Assembly: GCA_019694255.1 (NCBI GenBank) | Contig: JAIBCI010000043.1 | Coordinates: 1-54,364 of the forward strand | Source: Saprospiraceae bacterium | GTDB lineage: Bacteria; Bacteroidota; Bacteroidia; Chitinophagales; Saprospiraceae | Reading direction: 5' to 3' | Length of the DNA stretch: 54,364 nt | Shown here: positions 43,921 to 54,354 of the stretch, piece after piece | Position numbering within the stretch: the stretch's first letter is position 1 | Layout of the letters: each line of letters begins with the position of its first letter | Translations under genes and position numbers: made by a program | Notes under the pieces: generated by a model | Told to the model about the DNA's origin: nothing | Database searches by the model: none | What the model saw: the letters and a program-made list of their open reading frames with translations, nothing else

Positions 43921-44388
43921 ATGAGGAAACATAAACCAAAAAAGAGGATTCTTGATGCCGACCCTAGGTTCGGTGATACAATGGTGACACAGTTTATTAA
44001 CAACCTGCTGCTCAGTGGAAAAAAGAGTACAGCATCGAATATTTTTTATGATGCGATGACACAGGTCGAAACCAAGACAAGCGAGAATCCACATGAGGTT
44101 TGGCAGAAGGCGCTTGCGAATGTTACGCCGCATGTTGAGGTGAAGCCCAAAAGAATTGGTGGTGCTACCTTCCAGATTCCTATGGAACTGCGTCCCGCTC
44201 GGAAAGTTTCACTTGGTATGAAATGGCTCATTAAATACTCCAGACTGCGTTCCGGAAGAGGAATGGCAGACAAGCTCGCCTCCGAAATTATTGCTGCAGC
44301 AAAAGGAGAAGGTGCCGCAGTAAAAAAGAAAGAAGATACACATAAAATGGCTGAGTCTAACAAAGCCTTCGCGCATTTTAAATCATAA
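43921..44388 (+). CDS. rpsG: 30S ribosomal protein S7
   Basis: S7 nucleates the 3' domain of 16S rRNA and contacts the E site. 155 residues, starting MRKHKPKKRILDADPRFGD; VEVKPKRIGGATFQIPMELR is a family block. It follows rpsL after 15 bases. In E. coli S7 is the str operon repressor, so it is the first candidate ligand for the leader hairpin here. Confidence 0.98.
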   Translation: MRKHKPKKRILDADPRFGDTMVTQFINNLLLSGKKSTASNIFYDAMTQVETKTSENPHEVWQKALANVTPHVEVKPKRIGGATFQIPMELRPARKVSLGMKWLIKYSRLRSGRGMADKLASEIIAAAKGEGAAVKKKEDTHKMAESNKAFAHFKS

Positions 44389-44406
44389 CAGGGACCATCG
44401 AAAATT

Positions 44407-46560
44407 ATGGCAAAAGACCTTAACTTTTTAAGAAATATTGGAATTGCGGCACACATTGATGCCGGGAAGACTACGACAACGGAAAGGATATTGTATTATA
44501 CTGGTCTGACCCATAAGATCGGAGAAGTGCATGATGGAGCTGCAACCATGGACTGGATGGCTCAGGAGCAGGAAAGAGGAATTACCATTACTTCTGCTGC
44601 AACACAAACCAACTGGAACTGGAAGGACAAGTCGTTCACAGTTAATATTATTGATACACCGGGACACGTTGACTTTACCGTTGAGGTGAATCGTTCGTTG
44701 AGAGTATTGGATGGTCTGGTATTTCTATTTAGTGCCGTGGATGGCGTTGAGCCTCAGTCTGAGACTAACTGGAGGCTGGCTGATAATTATAAGGTTCCAA
44801 GAATCGGTTTTGTTAATAAAATGGACCGGCAGGGTGCGGACTTTTTTATGGTTGTCAACCAGGTCAAGAAAATGCTTGGTTCCAACGCAGTGCCTCTTCA
44901 GGTCCCCATAGGAGCCGAGGAGCATTTCAAAGGGGTTGTCGATCTGATCACCAATAAGGCAATGATCTGGGATGAGTCTACACAGGGAATGACCTATACG
45001 GAAATTCCTATTCCCGCGGATATCGCTGACCAGGTTCAGGAATATCGTCAAAGCCTTATAGAAAACATCGCAGAATATGATGATGATCTGATGATGAAGT
45101 TTTTTGAAGCTCCGGAGACGATCACAGAACAGGAAATGATCAATGCGATCCGTTCAGCAGTTATCGATATGAAATTTGTACCGATGATGTGCGGATCCGC
45201 TTTCAAAAATAAAGGTGTTCAGGCAGTATTGGATGCAGTTTGCGCGTTTCTGCCAAGCCCGTTGGATGTTGAAGCAGTCAAAGGAACTGATCCTAAAACA
45301 GATGCTGAGGTAATCAGAAAACCAAGTATCACAGAGCCTTTTGCTGCACTTGCATTCAAAGTCGCTACAGACCCATTTGTGGGACGACTGGTATTTATGC
45401 GTGTTTATTCGGGAAAACTTGATGCGGGTTCTTATGTCCTTAAGGTGCGTTCTGAAAAGGACAAGATATCGATGGACAAAGAAAGAATATCACGTTTGTT
45501 TTTGATGCATGCCAACGAAAGAAAATCAATTGAGTACGTTGAAGCTGGTGATATTGCAGCAGCTGTAGGATTCAAGGACATTAAAACGGGAGATACGCTT
45601 TGTGATGATGCTAATCCTGTAATCCTTGAGGCTATGGTCTTTCCTGAACCGGTTATTAGTATCGCAATCGAACCAAAGACACAAAAAGATCAAGATAAAT
45701 TAGGACTTTCTTTAGCAAAGCTCGCAGAAGAAGATCCTACTTTCCGCGTATTTACCGATGAGAATACAGGACAGACGATCATCAGTGGAATGGGTGAATT
45801 ACACCTGGAAATCATTGTTGATAGGCTTAAAAGAGAGTTTGGTGTTGAATGCAATCAGGGTGCGCCTCAGGTGAACTATAAGGAGTGCATGACAGCGACT
45901 GTCGAACATCGTGAACGACTCAAAAAGCAAACTGGAGGTTCTGGACTTTTTGCAGATATGGCTTTTTCCATAGGGCCTGCGGATAGTGAATTTCTGGAAA
46001 GCGAAGAATATAAGAGCGGAAAGACCAAAATGCAATTTGTTTGGGACATCTTCGGAGGAGCAATTGACAAGACTTATATGAGTTCAATTGTCAAAGGATT
46101 TGAATCGATGATGAGTCAGGGAATTCTTGCAGGCTATAATATCGAAAGCATGAAAGTGCGGGTATTTGATGGAAGTATGCACGCGGTAGACTCCAAACCC
46201 CAGGCTTTTGAACTTTGTGCCAAAGATGGATTCCGCGAAGCCGCACCTAAAACAGCTCCGCAAATATTAGAGCCGATTATGAAACTGGAGGTAATCACCC
46301 CGGAGGATTATGTCGGTCCTGTGATCGGTGATTTGAACCGAAGAAGGGGTTTGCCGAAAGGTCAGGAAGCCCGCATGGGAGGTGCAGTTGCAATACAGGC
46401 AGATGTACCGCTTTCAGAAATGTTTGGTTATGTGACCCAGCTTAGGACAATTACCTCAGGCCGAGCCAGCTCAACCATGGAGTTTTCACATTATTCACCG
46501 GTGCCAAAGCAGATTGCAGAAGATGTGATCGCCAAAGCAAAAGGTACAGTAAAAGCGTAA
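44407..46560 (+). CDS. fusA: elongation factor G
   Basis: The translocation GTPase, 717 residues and five domains. G1 [19 protein letters not shown], switch [15 protein letters not shown] and [11 protein letters not shown] are intact; [13 protein letters not shown] belongs to domain IV. It is the classical str-operon copy, 18 bases after rpsG and 27 before rpsJ. No tuf follows it. Confidence 0.98.
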   Translation: MAKDLNFLRNIGIAAHIDAGKTTTTERILYYTGLTHKIGEVHDGAATMDWMAQEQERGITITSAATQTNWNWKDKSFTVNIIDTPGHVDFTVEVNRSLRVLDGLVFLFSAVDGVEPQSETNWRLADNYKVPRIGFVNKMDRQGADFFMVVNQVKKMLGSNAVPLQVPIGAEEHFKGVVDLITNKAMIWDESTQGMTYTEIPIPADIADQVQEYRQSLIENIAEYDDDLMMKFFEAPETITEQEMINAIRSAVIDMKFVPMMCGSAFKNKGVQAVLDAVCAFLPSPLDVEAVKGTDPKTDAEVIRKPSITEPFAALAFKVATDPFVGRLVFMRVYSGKLDAGSYVLKVRSEKDKISMDKERISRLFLMHANERKSIEYVEAGDIAAAVGFKDIKTGDTLCDDANPVILEAMVFPEPVISIAIEPKTQKDQDKLGLSLAKLAEEDPTFRVFTDENTGQTIISGMGELHLEIIVDRLKREFGVECNQGAPQVNYKECMTATVEHRERLKKQTGGSGLFADMAFSIGPADSEFLESEEYKSGKTKMQFVWDIFGGAIDKTYMSSIVKGFESMMSQGILAGYNIESMKVRVFDGSMHAVDSKPQAFELCAKDGFREAAPKTAPQILEPIMKLEVITPEDYVGPVIGDLNRRRGLPKGQEARMGGAVAIQADVPLSEMFGYVTQLRTITSGRASSTMEFSHYSPVPKQIAEDVIAKAKGTVKA

Positions 46561-46587
46561 TACTTATAATTATTAAATATTAAAGGC

Positions 46588-46896
46588 ATGAATCAAAAAA
46601 TTCGGATAAAGCTTCGTTCTTATGACCACAATTTGGTGGACAAGAGTACGGAGAAGATCGTCAAGACGGTACGCAATAGCGGAGCCGGCGTGGCTGGTCC
46701 GATTCCGCTGCCAACTGAAAAGGAGATATTCACAGTTCTGCGCTCACCGCACGTGAATAAAAAAGCTCGCGAACAGTTTCAGCTTCGGACCCACAAAAGG
46801 CTAATCGAGATTTATACGCCAACACCAAGAACGGTGGATGCGTTATCTAAACTCGAACTGCCGAGCGGCGTTGACATTCAGGTCAAATTATCCTGA
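46588..46896 (+). CDS. rpsJ: 30S ribosomal protein S10
   Basis: S10 is part of the 30S head and (as NusE) binds NusB and NusG in antitermination. 102 residues, starting [40 protein letters not shown] is the conserved loop. It joins the str and S10 clusters without a break. Confidence 0.98.
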   Translation: MNQKIRIKLRSYDHNLVDKSTEKIVKTVRNSGAGVAGPIPLPTEKEIFTVLRSPHVNKKAREQFQLRTHKRLIEIYTPTPRTVDALSKLELPSGVDIQVKLS

Positions 46897-46922
46897 TTTT
46901 TTAGACATATTATTTTATTTCG

Positions 46923-46945
46923 TCAGCGCACATTTTATGCGCTGA
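46923..46945 (+). promoter_or_regulatory. hairpin in the rpsJ-rplC gap
   Basis: TCAGCGCA (46923-46930) pairs perfectly with TGCGCTGA (46938-46945) around a 7-base loop. It lies in a 73-base gap, one of the longest spacers in the S10 part. No T-run follows, so it is not an obvious terminator; it may be a regulatory or processing site ahead of rplC. Confidence 0.5.
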
Positions 46946-46969
46946 TCACTAACGTTAAAACTTAATACC

Positions 46970-47593
46970 GTGAACGGATTAATTGGAACGAAAATTGGCA
47001 TGACCAGCATCTACACAGCAACAGGTGAATATATCGCCTGCACAGTGGTGGAGGCTTCACCCAATGTGGTGACCCAGGTTAAAACCTCAGATAGTGATGG
47101 CTATGATGCACTTCAGCTGTCTTATGGAAATGTCAAAGTAAAAAATGTAAATCAGGCCAGAAAAGGACATTTTGCAAAATCTGGTTCTGAGCCAATGAAG
47201 AAATCTGCCGAATTTAAAAATATCCCTGTCAATAAAAACCTTGGCGAAAGCATCGCGCTGACTGAGATTTTCAAGGAAGGAGATACAGTGCATGCGATGG
47301 GAGTTTCTAAAGGTAAAGGCTTCCAGGGTGTAGTCAAGAGACATGGATTCGGGGGTGTTCAGAATGCGACCCACGGTCAGCATAACCGTCAGCGTGCGCC
47401 AGGATCTATTGGTGCTTCGTCTTATCCTTCAAAGGTTGTCAAAGGCTTAAGAATGGCCGGACAGGCAGGTAATGCCAATGTTAAAGTTAGAAATTTGAAA
47501 ATAGCCAAAATTCTTGAAGAAAAGAATCTTCTGTTGATTAAAGGAGCAATTCCTGGTCACAAGGGCTCATTGGTCATCATCGAAAAAAAGTAA
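46970..47593 (+). CDS. rplC: 50S ribosomal protein L3
   Basis: An early assembly protein near the peptidyl transferase centre. 207 residues; starts with GTG at 46970 (MNGLIGTKIGMTSIY). SKGKGFQGVVKRHGFGG and GQHNRQRAPGSIGASSYPSK are conserved, the latter holding the usual methylated Gln. GTG is the only non-ATG start in this ribosomal run. Confidence 0.97.
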   Translation: MNGLIGTKIGMTSIYTATGEYIACTVVEASPNVVTQVKTSDSDGYDALQLSYGNVKVKNVNQARKGHFAKSGSEPMKKSAEFKNIPVNKNLGESIALTEIFKEGDTVHAMGVSKGKGFQGVVKRHGFGGVQNATHGQHNRQRAPGSIGASSYPSKVVKGLRMAGQAGNANVKVRNLKIAKILEEKNLLLIKGAIPGHKGSLVIIEKK

Positions 47594-47596
47594 GAA

Positions 47597-48223
47597 ATGA
47601 ATCTAGATATTTTAAATATATCAGGCAAATCTACAGGCAGATCAATTGAACTGCCAGAAGGCATCTTTGGAATTGAACCAAACGATCACGTGATATATCT
47701 GGCTGTAAAGGAATATCTCGCGAATCAGAGGCAAGGTACTTCTGATAGTACTGAAAGGGGAGATGTACACAGAACGACAAAGAAGTTTAAACGTCAGAAA
47801 GGTACGGGAGGAGCCCGTGCGGGTTCACTCAAAAACCCGATGTTCAAAGGAGGTGGACGCGCTTTTGGACCACATCCAAGGGACTATACGCAGAAACTTA
47901 ACAAAAAAGTAAAGGTGCTCGCACGCAAATCAGCGCTTAGTCAACTCGCATCCAAAGGTCAGATTAAAATTGTCGAGGATATTAATCTTCAGGCACCAAA
48001 GACCAAGGAGTTTGCCGGAATCCTCAATAATCTTGGACTGGCGGATGTGAAGACGGTCATTGTTACACCTGCATACAACGAAATCTTGTACAAATCAGGA
48101 AGAAATATTCCGCAAGCCAACATCAGAATTGCAGCAGACCTGAATACATATGATATTCTGAATTGCAAAACACTGCTGCTGACGGAATCAAGTATTCAAA
48201 AAATTTCAGAAACCTTAAGCTAA
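47597..48223 (+). CDS. rplD: 50S ribosomal protein L4
   Basis: L4 extends a loop into the peptide exit tunnel: KFKRQKGTGGARAGSLKNPM with GGGRAFGPHPRDYTQKLNKK after it. 208 residues, 3 bases after rplC. In E. coli L4 represses the S10 operon by binding its leader; here the only comparable structured site nearby is the hairpin before rplC. Confidence 0.97.
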   Translation: MNLDILNISGKSTGRSIELPEGIFGIEPNDHVIYLAVKEYLANQRQGTSDSTERGDVHRTTKKFKRQKGTGGARAGSLKNPMFKGGGRAFGPHPRDYTQKLNKKVKVLARKSALSQLASKGQIKIVEDINLQAPKTKEFAGILNNLGLADVKTVIVTPAYNEILYKSGRNIPQANIRIAADLNTYDILNCKTLLLTESSIQKISETLS

Positions 48224-48229
48224 GATCAT

Positions 48230-48517
48230 ATGAGCAAACAAATACTGATCAGACCAATTGTCTCGGAGAAAGCAGACAAGTTGACAAAAAGTGGCAACCA
48301 ATACACCTTCGTTGTCAATAGGGATGCCAATAAGCTTGAGATTCAAAAAGCAATAGAGAAGAATTATAAAGTCAATGTTACTTCGGTCAACACCATGGTA
48401 ATTCCGGGTAAGGCCGTGACAAGAAATACAAAAACAACTGTATTGCGCGGTCGCAAACCGGCTTATAAAAAAGCTTTGGTTACTGTTGCAGCAGGTGAAG
48501 AAATTAATATTTTTTAA
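48230..48517 (+). CDS. rplW: 50S ribosomal protein L23
   Basis: L23 sits at the exit-tunnel mouth and docks trigger factor and SRP. 95 residues: LIRPIVSEKADKL at the start and YTFVVNRDANKLEIQKAIE in the core. The gap to rplD is 6 bases. Confidence 0.97.
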   Translation: MSKQILIRPIVSEKADKLTKSGNQYTFVVNRDANKLEIQKAIEKNYKVNVTSVNTMVIPGKAVTRNTKTTVLRGRKPAYKKALVTVAAGEEINIF

Positions 48518-48537
48518 GCTATATCAGAAATTGATCT

Positions 48538-49368
48538 ATGCCAGTTAAAAAATTAAATCCGGTTACTCCGGGCACGCGATTTAGGGTCGCAAACACATTT
48601 TCAGAAGTAACCAAAGGTACTCCTGAGAAGTCCTTGATATCCGATAAGTCTTCAACGGGGGGTAGAAATAACCAAGGCCGGAGAACAGTGCGTTACAAAG
48701 GCGGTGGTCACAAGAAAAGGTATCGTGTGATTGACTTTCATCGTAGTAAAGATGGAATTAATGCTGTAGTCAGCAGTATTGAATACGATCCAAACAGAAC
48801 TGCCTATATCGCTTTACTGACGTATGCTGATGGTGAGAAAAGATACATCATCGCACCTCAGGGCTTGACCGTTGGGCAAAAAGTGGTCAGCGGTAAGGGT
48901 AGCGCTCCTGAGATTGGCAATGCGTTGCCACTGGCAGAAGTGCCACTGGGATCACCCATATACAACATTGAACTGCATCCTGGACAGGGAGGGGCTTTGG
49001 TTCGAAGTGCTGGTTCTTCAGCGACCATGTTGGGAAAAGAAGATCGTTTTGCGGTAATTAAAATGCCTTCCGGCGAAATTCGCAGAATTCTTTTGACCTG
49101 TAAAGCCACGATAGGAGCAAGTTCTAATCCGGATCATAATCTACAATCCGTTGGTAAGGCGGGAAGAAATCGCTGGAAAGGTATCAGACCACGTGTCAGA
49201 GGTGTTGCGATGAACCCGGTCGATCACCCGATGGGTGGTGGTGAGGGTCGTGCAACCGGTGGACTTCCGCGTTCAAGAAACGGACAATTCGCCAAAGGAC
49301 AGAAGACCAGAAGTCCTCATAAGCATTCAGACAAAATGATCATTTCGAAAAGAAATGCGAAGAAATAG
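48538..49368 (+). CDS. rplB: 50S ribosomal protein L2
   Basis: L2 supports subunit joining and peptidyl transfer. 276 residues with [20 protein letters not shown] and [17 protein letters not shown]. In E. coli the latter motif reads HPHGGG, with a functionally important His; Met here is, from memory, usual in Bacteroidota. Confidence 0.97.
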   Translation: MPVKKLNPVTPGTRFRVANTFSEVTKGTPEKSLISDKSSTGGRNNQGRRTVRYKGGGHKKRYRVIDFHRSKDGINAVVSSIEYDPNRTAYIALLTYADGEKRYIIAPQGLTVGQKVVSGKGSAPEIGNALPLAEVPLGSPIYNIELHPGQGGALVRSAGSSATMLGKEDRFAVIKMPSGEIRRILLTCKATIGASSNPDHNLQSVGKAGRNRWKGIRPRVRGVAMNPVDHPMGGGEGRATGGLPRSRNGQFAKGQKTRSPHKHSDKMIISKRNAKK

Positions 49369-49388
49369 TAATTAAAATAAATTAAAAC

Positions 49389-49652
49389 ATGGCTAGATCG
49401 ATACGCAAAGGACCTTATGTTCATCATTCACTTTTGGCAAAAATTGCCAAGGCGAAGGATTCAAGCAAAAAAGCTGTGATCAAGACTTGGAGCAGGGCTT
49501 CCATGATTATACCAGACATGGTCGGTGAGACGATCGCGGTACATAATGGTAAGTCATTCATTCCGGTTTATGTTTCTGAAAATATGGTGGGACATAAACT
49601 TGGTGAGTTTGCGCCGACTCGCACATTTAAAGGACACTCAGGAAACAGATAA
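49389..49652 (+). CDS. rpsS: 30S ribosomal protein S19
   Basis: 30S head protein near the A-site finger. 87 residues; [15 protein letters not shown] at the start, [20 protein letters not shown] and [13 protein letters not shown] at the end are standard. 20 bases after rplB. Confidence 0.97.
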   Translation: MARSIRKGPYVHHSLLAKIAKAKDSSKKAVIKTWSRASMIIPDMVGETIAVHNGKSFIPVYVSENMVGHKLGEFAPTRTFKGHSGNR

Positions 49653-49672
49653 ACATTCAAAATCCAGGAATC

Positions 49673-50029
49673 ATGGAAGCTGTAGCAAAACTTAGAAATT
49701 GTCCAATGTCACCTCGTAAAATGAGGTTGGTGGTGGATCTTATACGCGGCAAAAAGGCTGCGCAGGCTCTTCATATACTCAAGTTTACCAAGAAGGAAGC
49801 ATCAATATGGCTTGAAAAACTTTTGTTGTCTGCGATCAACAACTGGGAACAAAAACATGGAGAGGGCAAAGCAGATCAAAGTGATCTTTATGTCAAGACA
49901 GCATTTGTTGATCCGGGTACTGTACTCAAGCGGTTTCAGCCGGCACCTCAGGGAAGGGCTAACCGTATCCGCAAAAGAAGAAATCACGTGACACTTGTTG
50001 TCGCCTCAAGAGCTAATACAAATAATTAA
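49673..50029 (+). CDS. rplV: 50S ribosomal protein L22
   Basis: Lines the exit tunnel with an extended hairpin. 118 residues: [19 protein letters not shown] at the start and [20 protein letters not shown] in the tunnel loop, where macrolide resistance changes occur in other bacteria; no insertion is seen. Confidence 0.97.
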   Translation: MEAVAKLRNCPMSPRKMRLVVDLIRGKKAAQALHILKFTKKEASIWLEKLLLSAINNWEQKHGEGKADQSDLYVKTAFVDPGTVLKRFQPAPQGRANRIRKRRNHVTLVVASRANTNN

Positions 50030-50049
50030 TCAATAAACTGAATATCTGA

Positions 50050-50790
50050 ATGGGTCAGAAGGCAAATCCAATAGGCAATAGACTTGGAATTATCCGCGGT
50101 TGGGAATCAAACTGGTTTGGGGGCGCGAATCTTGCGCAGAAACTGGTAGAGGACGAAAAAATACGCAACTACCTCCAGGCAAGGATTCCAAAAGGCGGTA
50201 TTGCTAGAACAATAATAGAAAGAACGCTGAAGCGTATCACGGTATCAATACAAACTTCACGCCCGGGTATAATTATTGGTAAAGGCGGAACGGAGGTAGA
50301 TCGTATCCGTGAAGAGCTCAAGAAATTGACGGATCAGGATGTTCAGATAAATATCATCGAAATTCGTAAACCCGAACTTGATTCAGCGATCGTAGGTGAT
50401 ACCATTGCAAAACAGCTTGAGTCAAGAATTAATTACCGACGCGCAATCAAAATGGCCATCCAGTCAACGATGAGGGCCGGCGCTGAAGGGATCAAAATAA
50501 GAATCTCAGGTCGTCTTAATGGAGCGGAAATTGCTCGTTCGGAAGAATATAAAGATGGAAGAATTCCTCTCCATACTTTCCGTGCAGACATAGATTATGC
50601 AATTAAGGAAGCGTTGACCGTTTATGGCAAGCTGGGAATTAAAGTATGGATTTGCAAAGGTGAGGTATTTACAAAAAGGGACCTGTCACCTTTGGTGGGG
50701 CTTACCAAAAAGGAGACTAAGCCTGGAATGAAGGGTGAAGGTGAAGGAGGAAGAGAGGAAAGAGGTGGAAGAGGTAGAAGACGCCAGTAA
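50050..50790 (+). CDS. rpsC: 30S ribosomal protein S3
   Basis: S3 guards the mRNA entry channel. 246 residues with the KH motif [24 protein letters not shown] region and [12 protein letters not shown]. The last 25 or so residues are a Gly/Glu/Arg-rich tail ending GGRGRRRQ, longer than in E. coli S3. [20 protein letters not shown] is the usual Bacteroidota start. Confidence 0.97.
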   Translation: MGQKANPIGNRLGIIRGWESNWFGGANLAQKLVEDEKIRNYLQARIPKGGIARTIIERTLKRITVSIQTSRPGIIIGKGGTEVDRIREELKKLTDQDVQINIIEIRKPELDSAIVGDTIAKQLESRINYRRAIKMAIQSTMRAGAEGIKIRISGRLNGAEIARSEEYKDGRIPLHTFRADIDYAIKEALTVYGKLGIKVWICKGEVFTKRDLSPLVGLTKKETKPGMKGEGEGGREERGGRGRRRQ

Positions 50791-50843
50791 TCTAAAATGT
50801 ATTAATTTTGCAGTTCTTTTTCAAAAAGTAAAGAAAATAAGTC

Positions 50844-51278
50844 ATGTTACAGCCTAAACGTCTCAAATACAGGAGACAACAGAAGGGAAGAAATAAAGGT
50901 ATCGCAAACAGGGGATTCACAATTGCGTTCGGAACATTCGGACTAAAAAGTCTTGAAAATGCTCGTATTACGGACCGGCAAATTGAAGCAGCAAGGGTAG
51001 CTATGACAAGGCATATGAAAAGGGAAGGAAATGTCTGGATCAGAATATTCCCGGACAGACCGGTTACGGCCAAACCAGCGGAGGTTCGTATGGGTAAAGG
51101 TAAAGGTACATTGGACCACTATGTTGCAATGGTCAAGCCGGGCACGATTATGTTTGAAATGGAAGGTGTGCCATACAATATTGCAGTAGAGGCATTCCAT
51201 CTTGCCGCGCAGAAACTACCAGTGGCTACCAAGATGATTATTCGGCCAACAGCCCCAGAAGCGATTAATATTCAGTAA
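50844..51278 (+). CDS. rplP: 50S ribosomal protein L16
   Basis: L16 shapes the A-site tRNA elbow pocket. 144 residues, starting [39 protein letters not shown] is conserved. The 53-base gap before it contains TAATTTTG (50803-50810), a possible weak internal -7 box without a -33 partner. Confidence 0.97.
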   Translation: MLQPKRLKYRRQQKGRNKGIANRGFTIAFGTFGLKSLENARITDRQIEAARVAMTRHMKREGNVWIRIFPDRPVTAKPAEVRMGKGKGTLDHYVAMVKPGTIMFEMEGVPYNIAVEAFHLAAQKLPVATKMIIRPTAPEAINIQ

Positions 51279-51298
51279 TTTAGATATAAGCACAAATT

Positions 51299-51508
51299 AT
51301 GGCTCTTAAGAAATATAAGGATTTCAGTAAAATGACAGATAGCGCTCTGGAAACAGAAATCAGTGCAGCAAAACAAAGAATGACTGAACTGAAATTTGAA
51401 CATAAGGTCAAGGGACTTTCCAATCCCAGCGTGATTACGCATCTGCGAAGAGAAATCGCACAGATGTCCACGACGCAAACTGAAAGATCAAAAAATAAAA
51501 ATGCCTAA
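51299..51508 (+). CDS. rpmC: 50S ribosomal protein L29
   Basis: Small helical protein at the tunnel exit. 69 residues with [20 protein letters not shown], then [12 protein letters not shown]. It ends near the rpsQ start. Confidence 0.95.
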   Translation: MALKKYKDFSKMTDSALETEISAAKQRMTELKFEHKVKGLSNPSVITHLRREIAQMSTTQTERSKNKNA

Positions 51509-51518
51509 TTCAACCACA

Positions 51519-51773
51519 ATGGAAAGAAATTTAAGAAAGGAAAGAATTGGTATTGTGACAAGCAATAAAATGGATAAGTCCATTGCGGTTTCAATTCAAC
51601 AAAGACTTCTGCATCCTAAATACGGGAAGTACGTCAAGAAGACTAAGAAGTATTACGCACATGATGAAAAAAATGAATGTAGCATCGGTGACCTCGTTAA
51701 AATCATGGAGACAAGGCCATTGAGTAAGTCAAAGTGCTGGAGGCTCGTAGAAATCATTAAAAAAGGAGAATAA
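51519..51773 (+). CDS. rpsQ: 30S ribosomal protein S17
   Basis: Primary 16S rRNA-binding protein of OB fold. 84 residues from ATG 51519 ([20 protein letters not shown]), the usual family start; ATG 51501 would add six residues and overlap rpmC by 8 bases. [19 protein letters not shown] closes the protein. Confidence 0.95.
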   Translation: MERNLRKERIGIVTSNKMDKSIAVSIQQRLLHPKYGKYVKKTKKYYAHDEKNECSIGDLVKIMETRPLSKSKCWRLVEIIKKGE

Positions 51774-51800
51774 TTTTTAGCCAAATATAATTCGGAGATT

Positions 51801-52166
51801 ATGATACAACAAGAGAGCAGACTCAAAGTAGCGGATAACAGCGGTGCCAAAGAAGTACTGTGCATCCGTGTCCTCGGGGGCACCAAAAGGAGGTACGCTT
51901 CCCTCGGAGATAAAATTGTAGTAACAGTTAAAACTGCTTCTCCTGGAGGAGTAAAGAAGGGGACTGTATCCAAAGCTGTTATCGTAAGAACCGCCAAGGA
52001 GGTTAAAAGAAAAGATGGTTCTTACATAAGATTCGATGACAATGCCGTTGTGTTGCTCAACGCTTCGGATGAGCCAAGAGGTACAAGGATTTTTGGACCT
52101 GTAGCCAGAGAACTGCGTGAAAAAGATTACATGAGAATTGTGTCACTTGCACCTGAAGTGATCTAA
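51801..52166 (+). CDS. rplN: 50S ribosomal protein L14
   Basis: L14 forms an intersubunit bridge and is the RsfS binding site. 121 residues: [20 protein letters not shown] and [20 protein letters not shown] are diagnostic. First gene of the spc-type part. Confidence 0.97.
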   Translation: MIQQESRLKVADNSGAKEVLCIRVLGGTKRRYASLGDKIVVTVKTASPGGVKKGTVSKAVIVRTAKEVKRKDGSYIRFDDNAVVLLNASDEPRGTRIFGPVARELREKDYMRIVSLAPEVI

Positions 52167-52186
52167 TATTATTAAAGAATCAGGAC

Positions 52187-52498
52187 ATGAAATTTAAAAT
52201 TAAAAAAGGGGACAAAGTCCAGGTTATCGCTGGAGCTAATAAGGGTAAGACTGGTGAAGTTAGTGTGATTATTACTGACAAGAACAGGGCCGTGGTTGAA
52301 GGGGTCAATATTGTCAAAAAACATATGAAGCCAACCAATGACAATCCTGGAGGAATTGTTGAAATGTCAGCTCCTATACATATCTCTAACCTGGCTTTGC
52401 TAGACCCTAAATCCAACAAGCCAACGCGCGTTGGTTATAAAGTAGAAAACAATAAGAAGGTTAGATATTCCAAAAAATCCGGACAAATAATCAAGTGA
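52187..52498 (+). CDS. rplX: 50S ribosomal protein L24
   Basis: Assembly-initiator protein with a KOW motif ([20 protein letters not shown]). 103 residues. Its TGA stop shares a base with the rplE ATG (TGATG). Confidence 0.97.
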   Translation: MKFKIKKGDKVQVIAGANKGKTGEVSVIITDKNRAVVEGVNIVKKHMKPTNDNPGGIVEMSAPIHISNLALLDPKSNKPTRVGYKVENNKKVRYSKKSGQIIK

Positions 52499-53064
52499 TG
52501 AAATATACACCAAGATTAAGAACTTTTTACGAGTCCAATGTGGTCCCTGCCTTGCGGGCCAAGTACCAGTATAAGAGCGTTATGCAGGTGCCCAGACTTG
52601 TTAAAATATGCATCAATCAGGGTATTGGTGCAGCTACCCAGGACAAAAAACTGGTTGATATTGCTGTCGGTGAGATCGGTACTATTACAGGGCAAAAACC
52701 CGTCGCTACATTCTCTCGTAAAGCGATCTCAAACTTCAAATTGAGGGAAAACATGCCGATTGGTGTAAAAGTAACGCTAAGGGCAGACAGGATGTACGAG
52801 TTCCTTGACAGGCTGATAACGGTAGCGCTGCCAAGGGTTCGAGACTTCAGAGGTGTTAATGATAAAAGTTTTGACGGTCGTGGAAATTATACCATGGGTG
52901 TTACAGAACAAATCATTTTCCCTGAAATAGACATCGACAAAATCAATAAAATTACAGGCATGGATATCACCTTCGTGACCACTGCCGGAACAGATGATGA
53001 GGCATATTCCTTACTTAAAGAACTAGGTATTCCATTTAAAAACGCACCGAAGAATCAACAATAA
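52498..53064 (+). CDS. rplE: 50S ribosomal protein L5
   Basis: L5 binds 5S rRNA and contacts P-site tRNA. 188 residues from ATG 52498 ([19 protein letters not shown]); GTG 52495 is a less likely start. [20 protein letters not shown] and [20 protein letters not shown] are conserved. Coupled to rplX by one shared base. Confidence 0.97.
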   Translation: MKYTPRLRTFYESNVVPALRAKYQYKSVMQVPRLVKICINQGIGAATQDKKLVDIAVGEIGTITGQKPVATFSRKAISNFKLRENMPIGVKVTLRADRMYEFLDRLITVALPRVRDFRGVNDKSFDGRGNYTMGVTEQIIFPEIDIDKINKITGMDITFVTTAGTDDEAYSLLKELGIPFKNAPKNQQ

Positions 53065-53067
53065 ATT

Positions 53068-53337
53068 ATGTCCAAGAAATCCATTATCGCCAGACAACTG
53101 AAGCGCCAGAAAATGGTTGCAAAGTTTGCCGAAAAAAGAGCAACACTCAAAAAGGAAGGTAAGTGGGAGGAACTCGATGAACTTCCGAAGAACAGTTGCA
53201 AGATCAGGCTGAAGAACAGGTGTCAGCTTACAGGACGACCTAAAGGTTATATGAGAAGATTTGGTCTTTCTCGTTATGCCTTCCGTCTGATGGCACTAAA
53301 TGGAAAAATTCCCGGAGTAACAAAAGCAAGCTGGTAA
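53068..53337 (+). CDS. rpsN: 30S ribosomal protein S14 (zinc-independent type)
   Basis: 30S head protein, 89 residues. [20 protein letters not shown] has only scattered Cys and no two CxxC pairs, so this is the C- (long, zinc-free) form. It starts 3 bases after rplE. Confidence 0.96.
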   Translation: MSKKSIIARQLKRQKMVAKFAEKRATLKKEGKWEELDELPKNSCKIRLKNRCQLTGRPKGYMRRFGLSRYAFRLMALNGKIPGVTKASW

Positions 53338-53358
53338 TAATTATTAAAATTAACTAAA

Positions 53359-53763
53359 ATGGCTGTAACAGATACTATTGCAGACTTTCTTACAAGGATC
53401 AGAAACGCTCAGCAGGCAGGACATAGAGTCGTGGATATTCCCGCATCTAAAGTCAAAAAGACAATGACCGAACTGCTTTATAAGAATGGATATATTCTGA
53501 AATATACGTTTGTTGATACGGAAAACAAACAGGGTGATATTAAAATAGCTCTGAAGTATGATCCTATTTCCAGAATCCCTGCAATCAGGGAACTGGTACG
53601 AGTAAGTAGACCTGGCAGGAGAATTTATAAAAAAGCAGACGAACTTCCTCGTATCATCAACGGTCTTGGAATTGCGCTCGTTTCAACATCCAAAGGCATT
53701 ATGACCGATAAAGATGCGAGGTCTTCGAATATTGGTGGAGAGGTGCTGTGTTACGTGTTGTAA
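53359..53763 (+). CDS. rpsH: 30S ribosomal protein S8
   Basis: Central-domain 16S binding protein; in E. coli the spc operon repressor. 134 residues: TIADFLTRIRNAQQAGHRVV, then RVSRPGRRIYKKADELPRI and the C-terminal GIALVSTSKGIMTDKDAR. Confidence 0.97.
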   Translation: MAVTDTIADFLTRIRNAQQAGHRVVDIPASKVKKTMTELLYKNGYILKYTFVDTENKQGDIKIALKYDPISRIPAIRELVRVSRPGRRIYKKADELPRIINGLGIALVSTSKGIMTDKDARSSNIGGEVLCYVL

Positions 53764-53782
53764 TTATTAAATCCGAATTATC

Positions 53783-54337
53783 ATGTCGCGAATTGGTAGA
53801 AAAATAATCGAACTTCCCAAAGGGGTTGAAGTCAAACTTGAGAAAAATCTGATCACCGCCAAAGGTGCGAAAGGAAGTCTTTCGCAACCTATTGACCCGG
53901 ATATGTCTGTTGCAATAGAAGATGGTGTGTTGACAGTTTCGAGACCTACGGAACAGAAGAGACATAAAGCCCTTCATGGACTTACAAGGGCGTTGATTAA
54001 TAACCTTGTGATCGGTGTTTCTGACGGATTTACCCGTCAGATGGAATTGGTCGGAGTTGGTTACAGGGTCAGTAATACGGGTAATTTGCTGGAAATCTCA
54101 ATTGGTTTTTCGCACCCGATCATGTTTGCTCTGCCTGCAGAGGTTAAAGTTGAAACTGTTACTGAAAAAGGATCGAATCCTAAAATTATTATTAGCGGAA
54201 ATGACAAGCAGCTTGTTGGTCAGATATGTGCCAAAATTAGGTCATTTAAAAAGCCTGAGCCTTTCAAAGGCAAGGGTATTAAGTTCACTGGTGAAATACT
54301 TAGAAAGAAAGCTGGTAAGACAGCAGGTAAGAAATAA
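53783..54337 (+). CDS. rplF: 50S ribosomal protein L6
   Basis: L6 supports the factor-binding site near the sarcin-ricin loop. 184 residues: MSRIGRKIIELPKGVEVKLE and PEPFKGKGIKFTGEILRKKA, with a basic Lys/Gly tail. Confidence 0.97.
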   Translation: MSRIGRKIIELPKGVEVKLEKNLITAKGAKGSLSQPIDPDMSVAIEDGVLTVSRPTEQKRHKALHGLTRALINNLVIGVSDGFTRQMELVGVGYRVSNTGNLLEISIGFSHPIMFALPAEVKVETVTEKGSNPKIIISGNDKQLVGQICAKIRSFKKPEPFKGKGIKFTGEILRKKAGKTAGKK

Positions 54338-54354
54338 TAGAAAATTTGTAGGAT

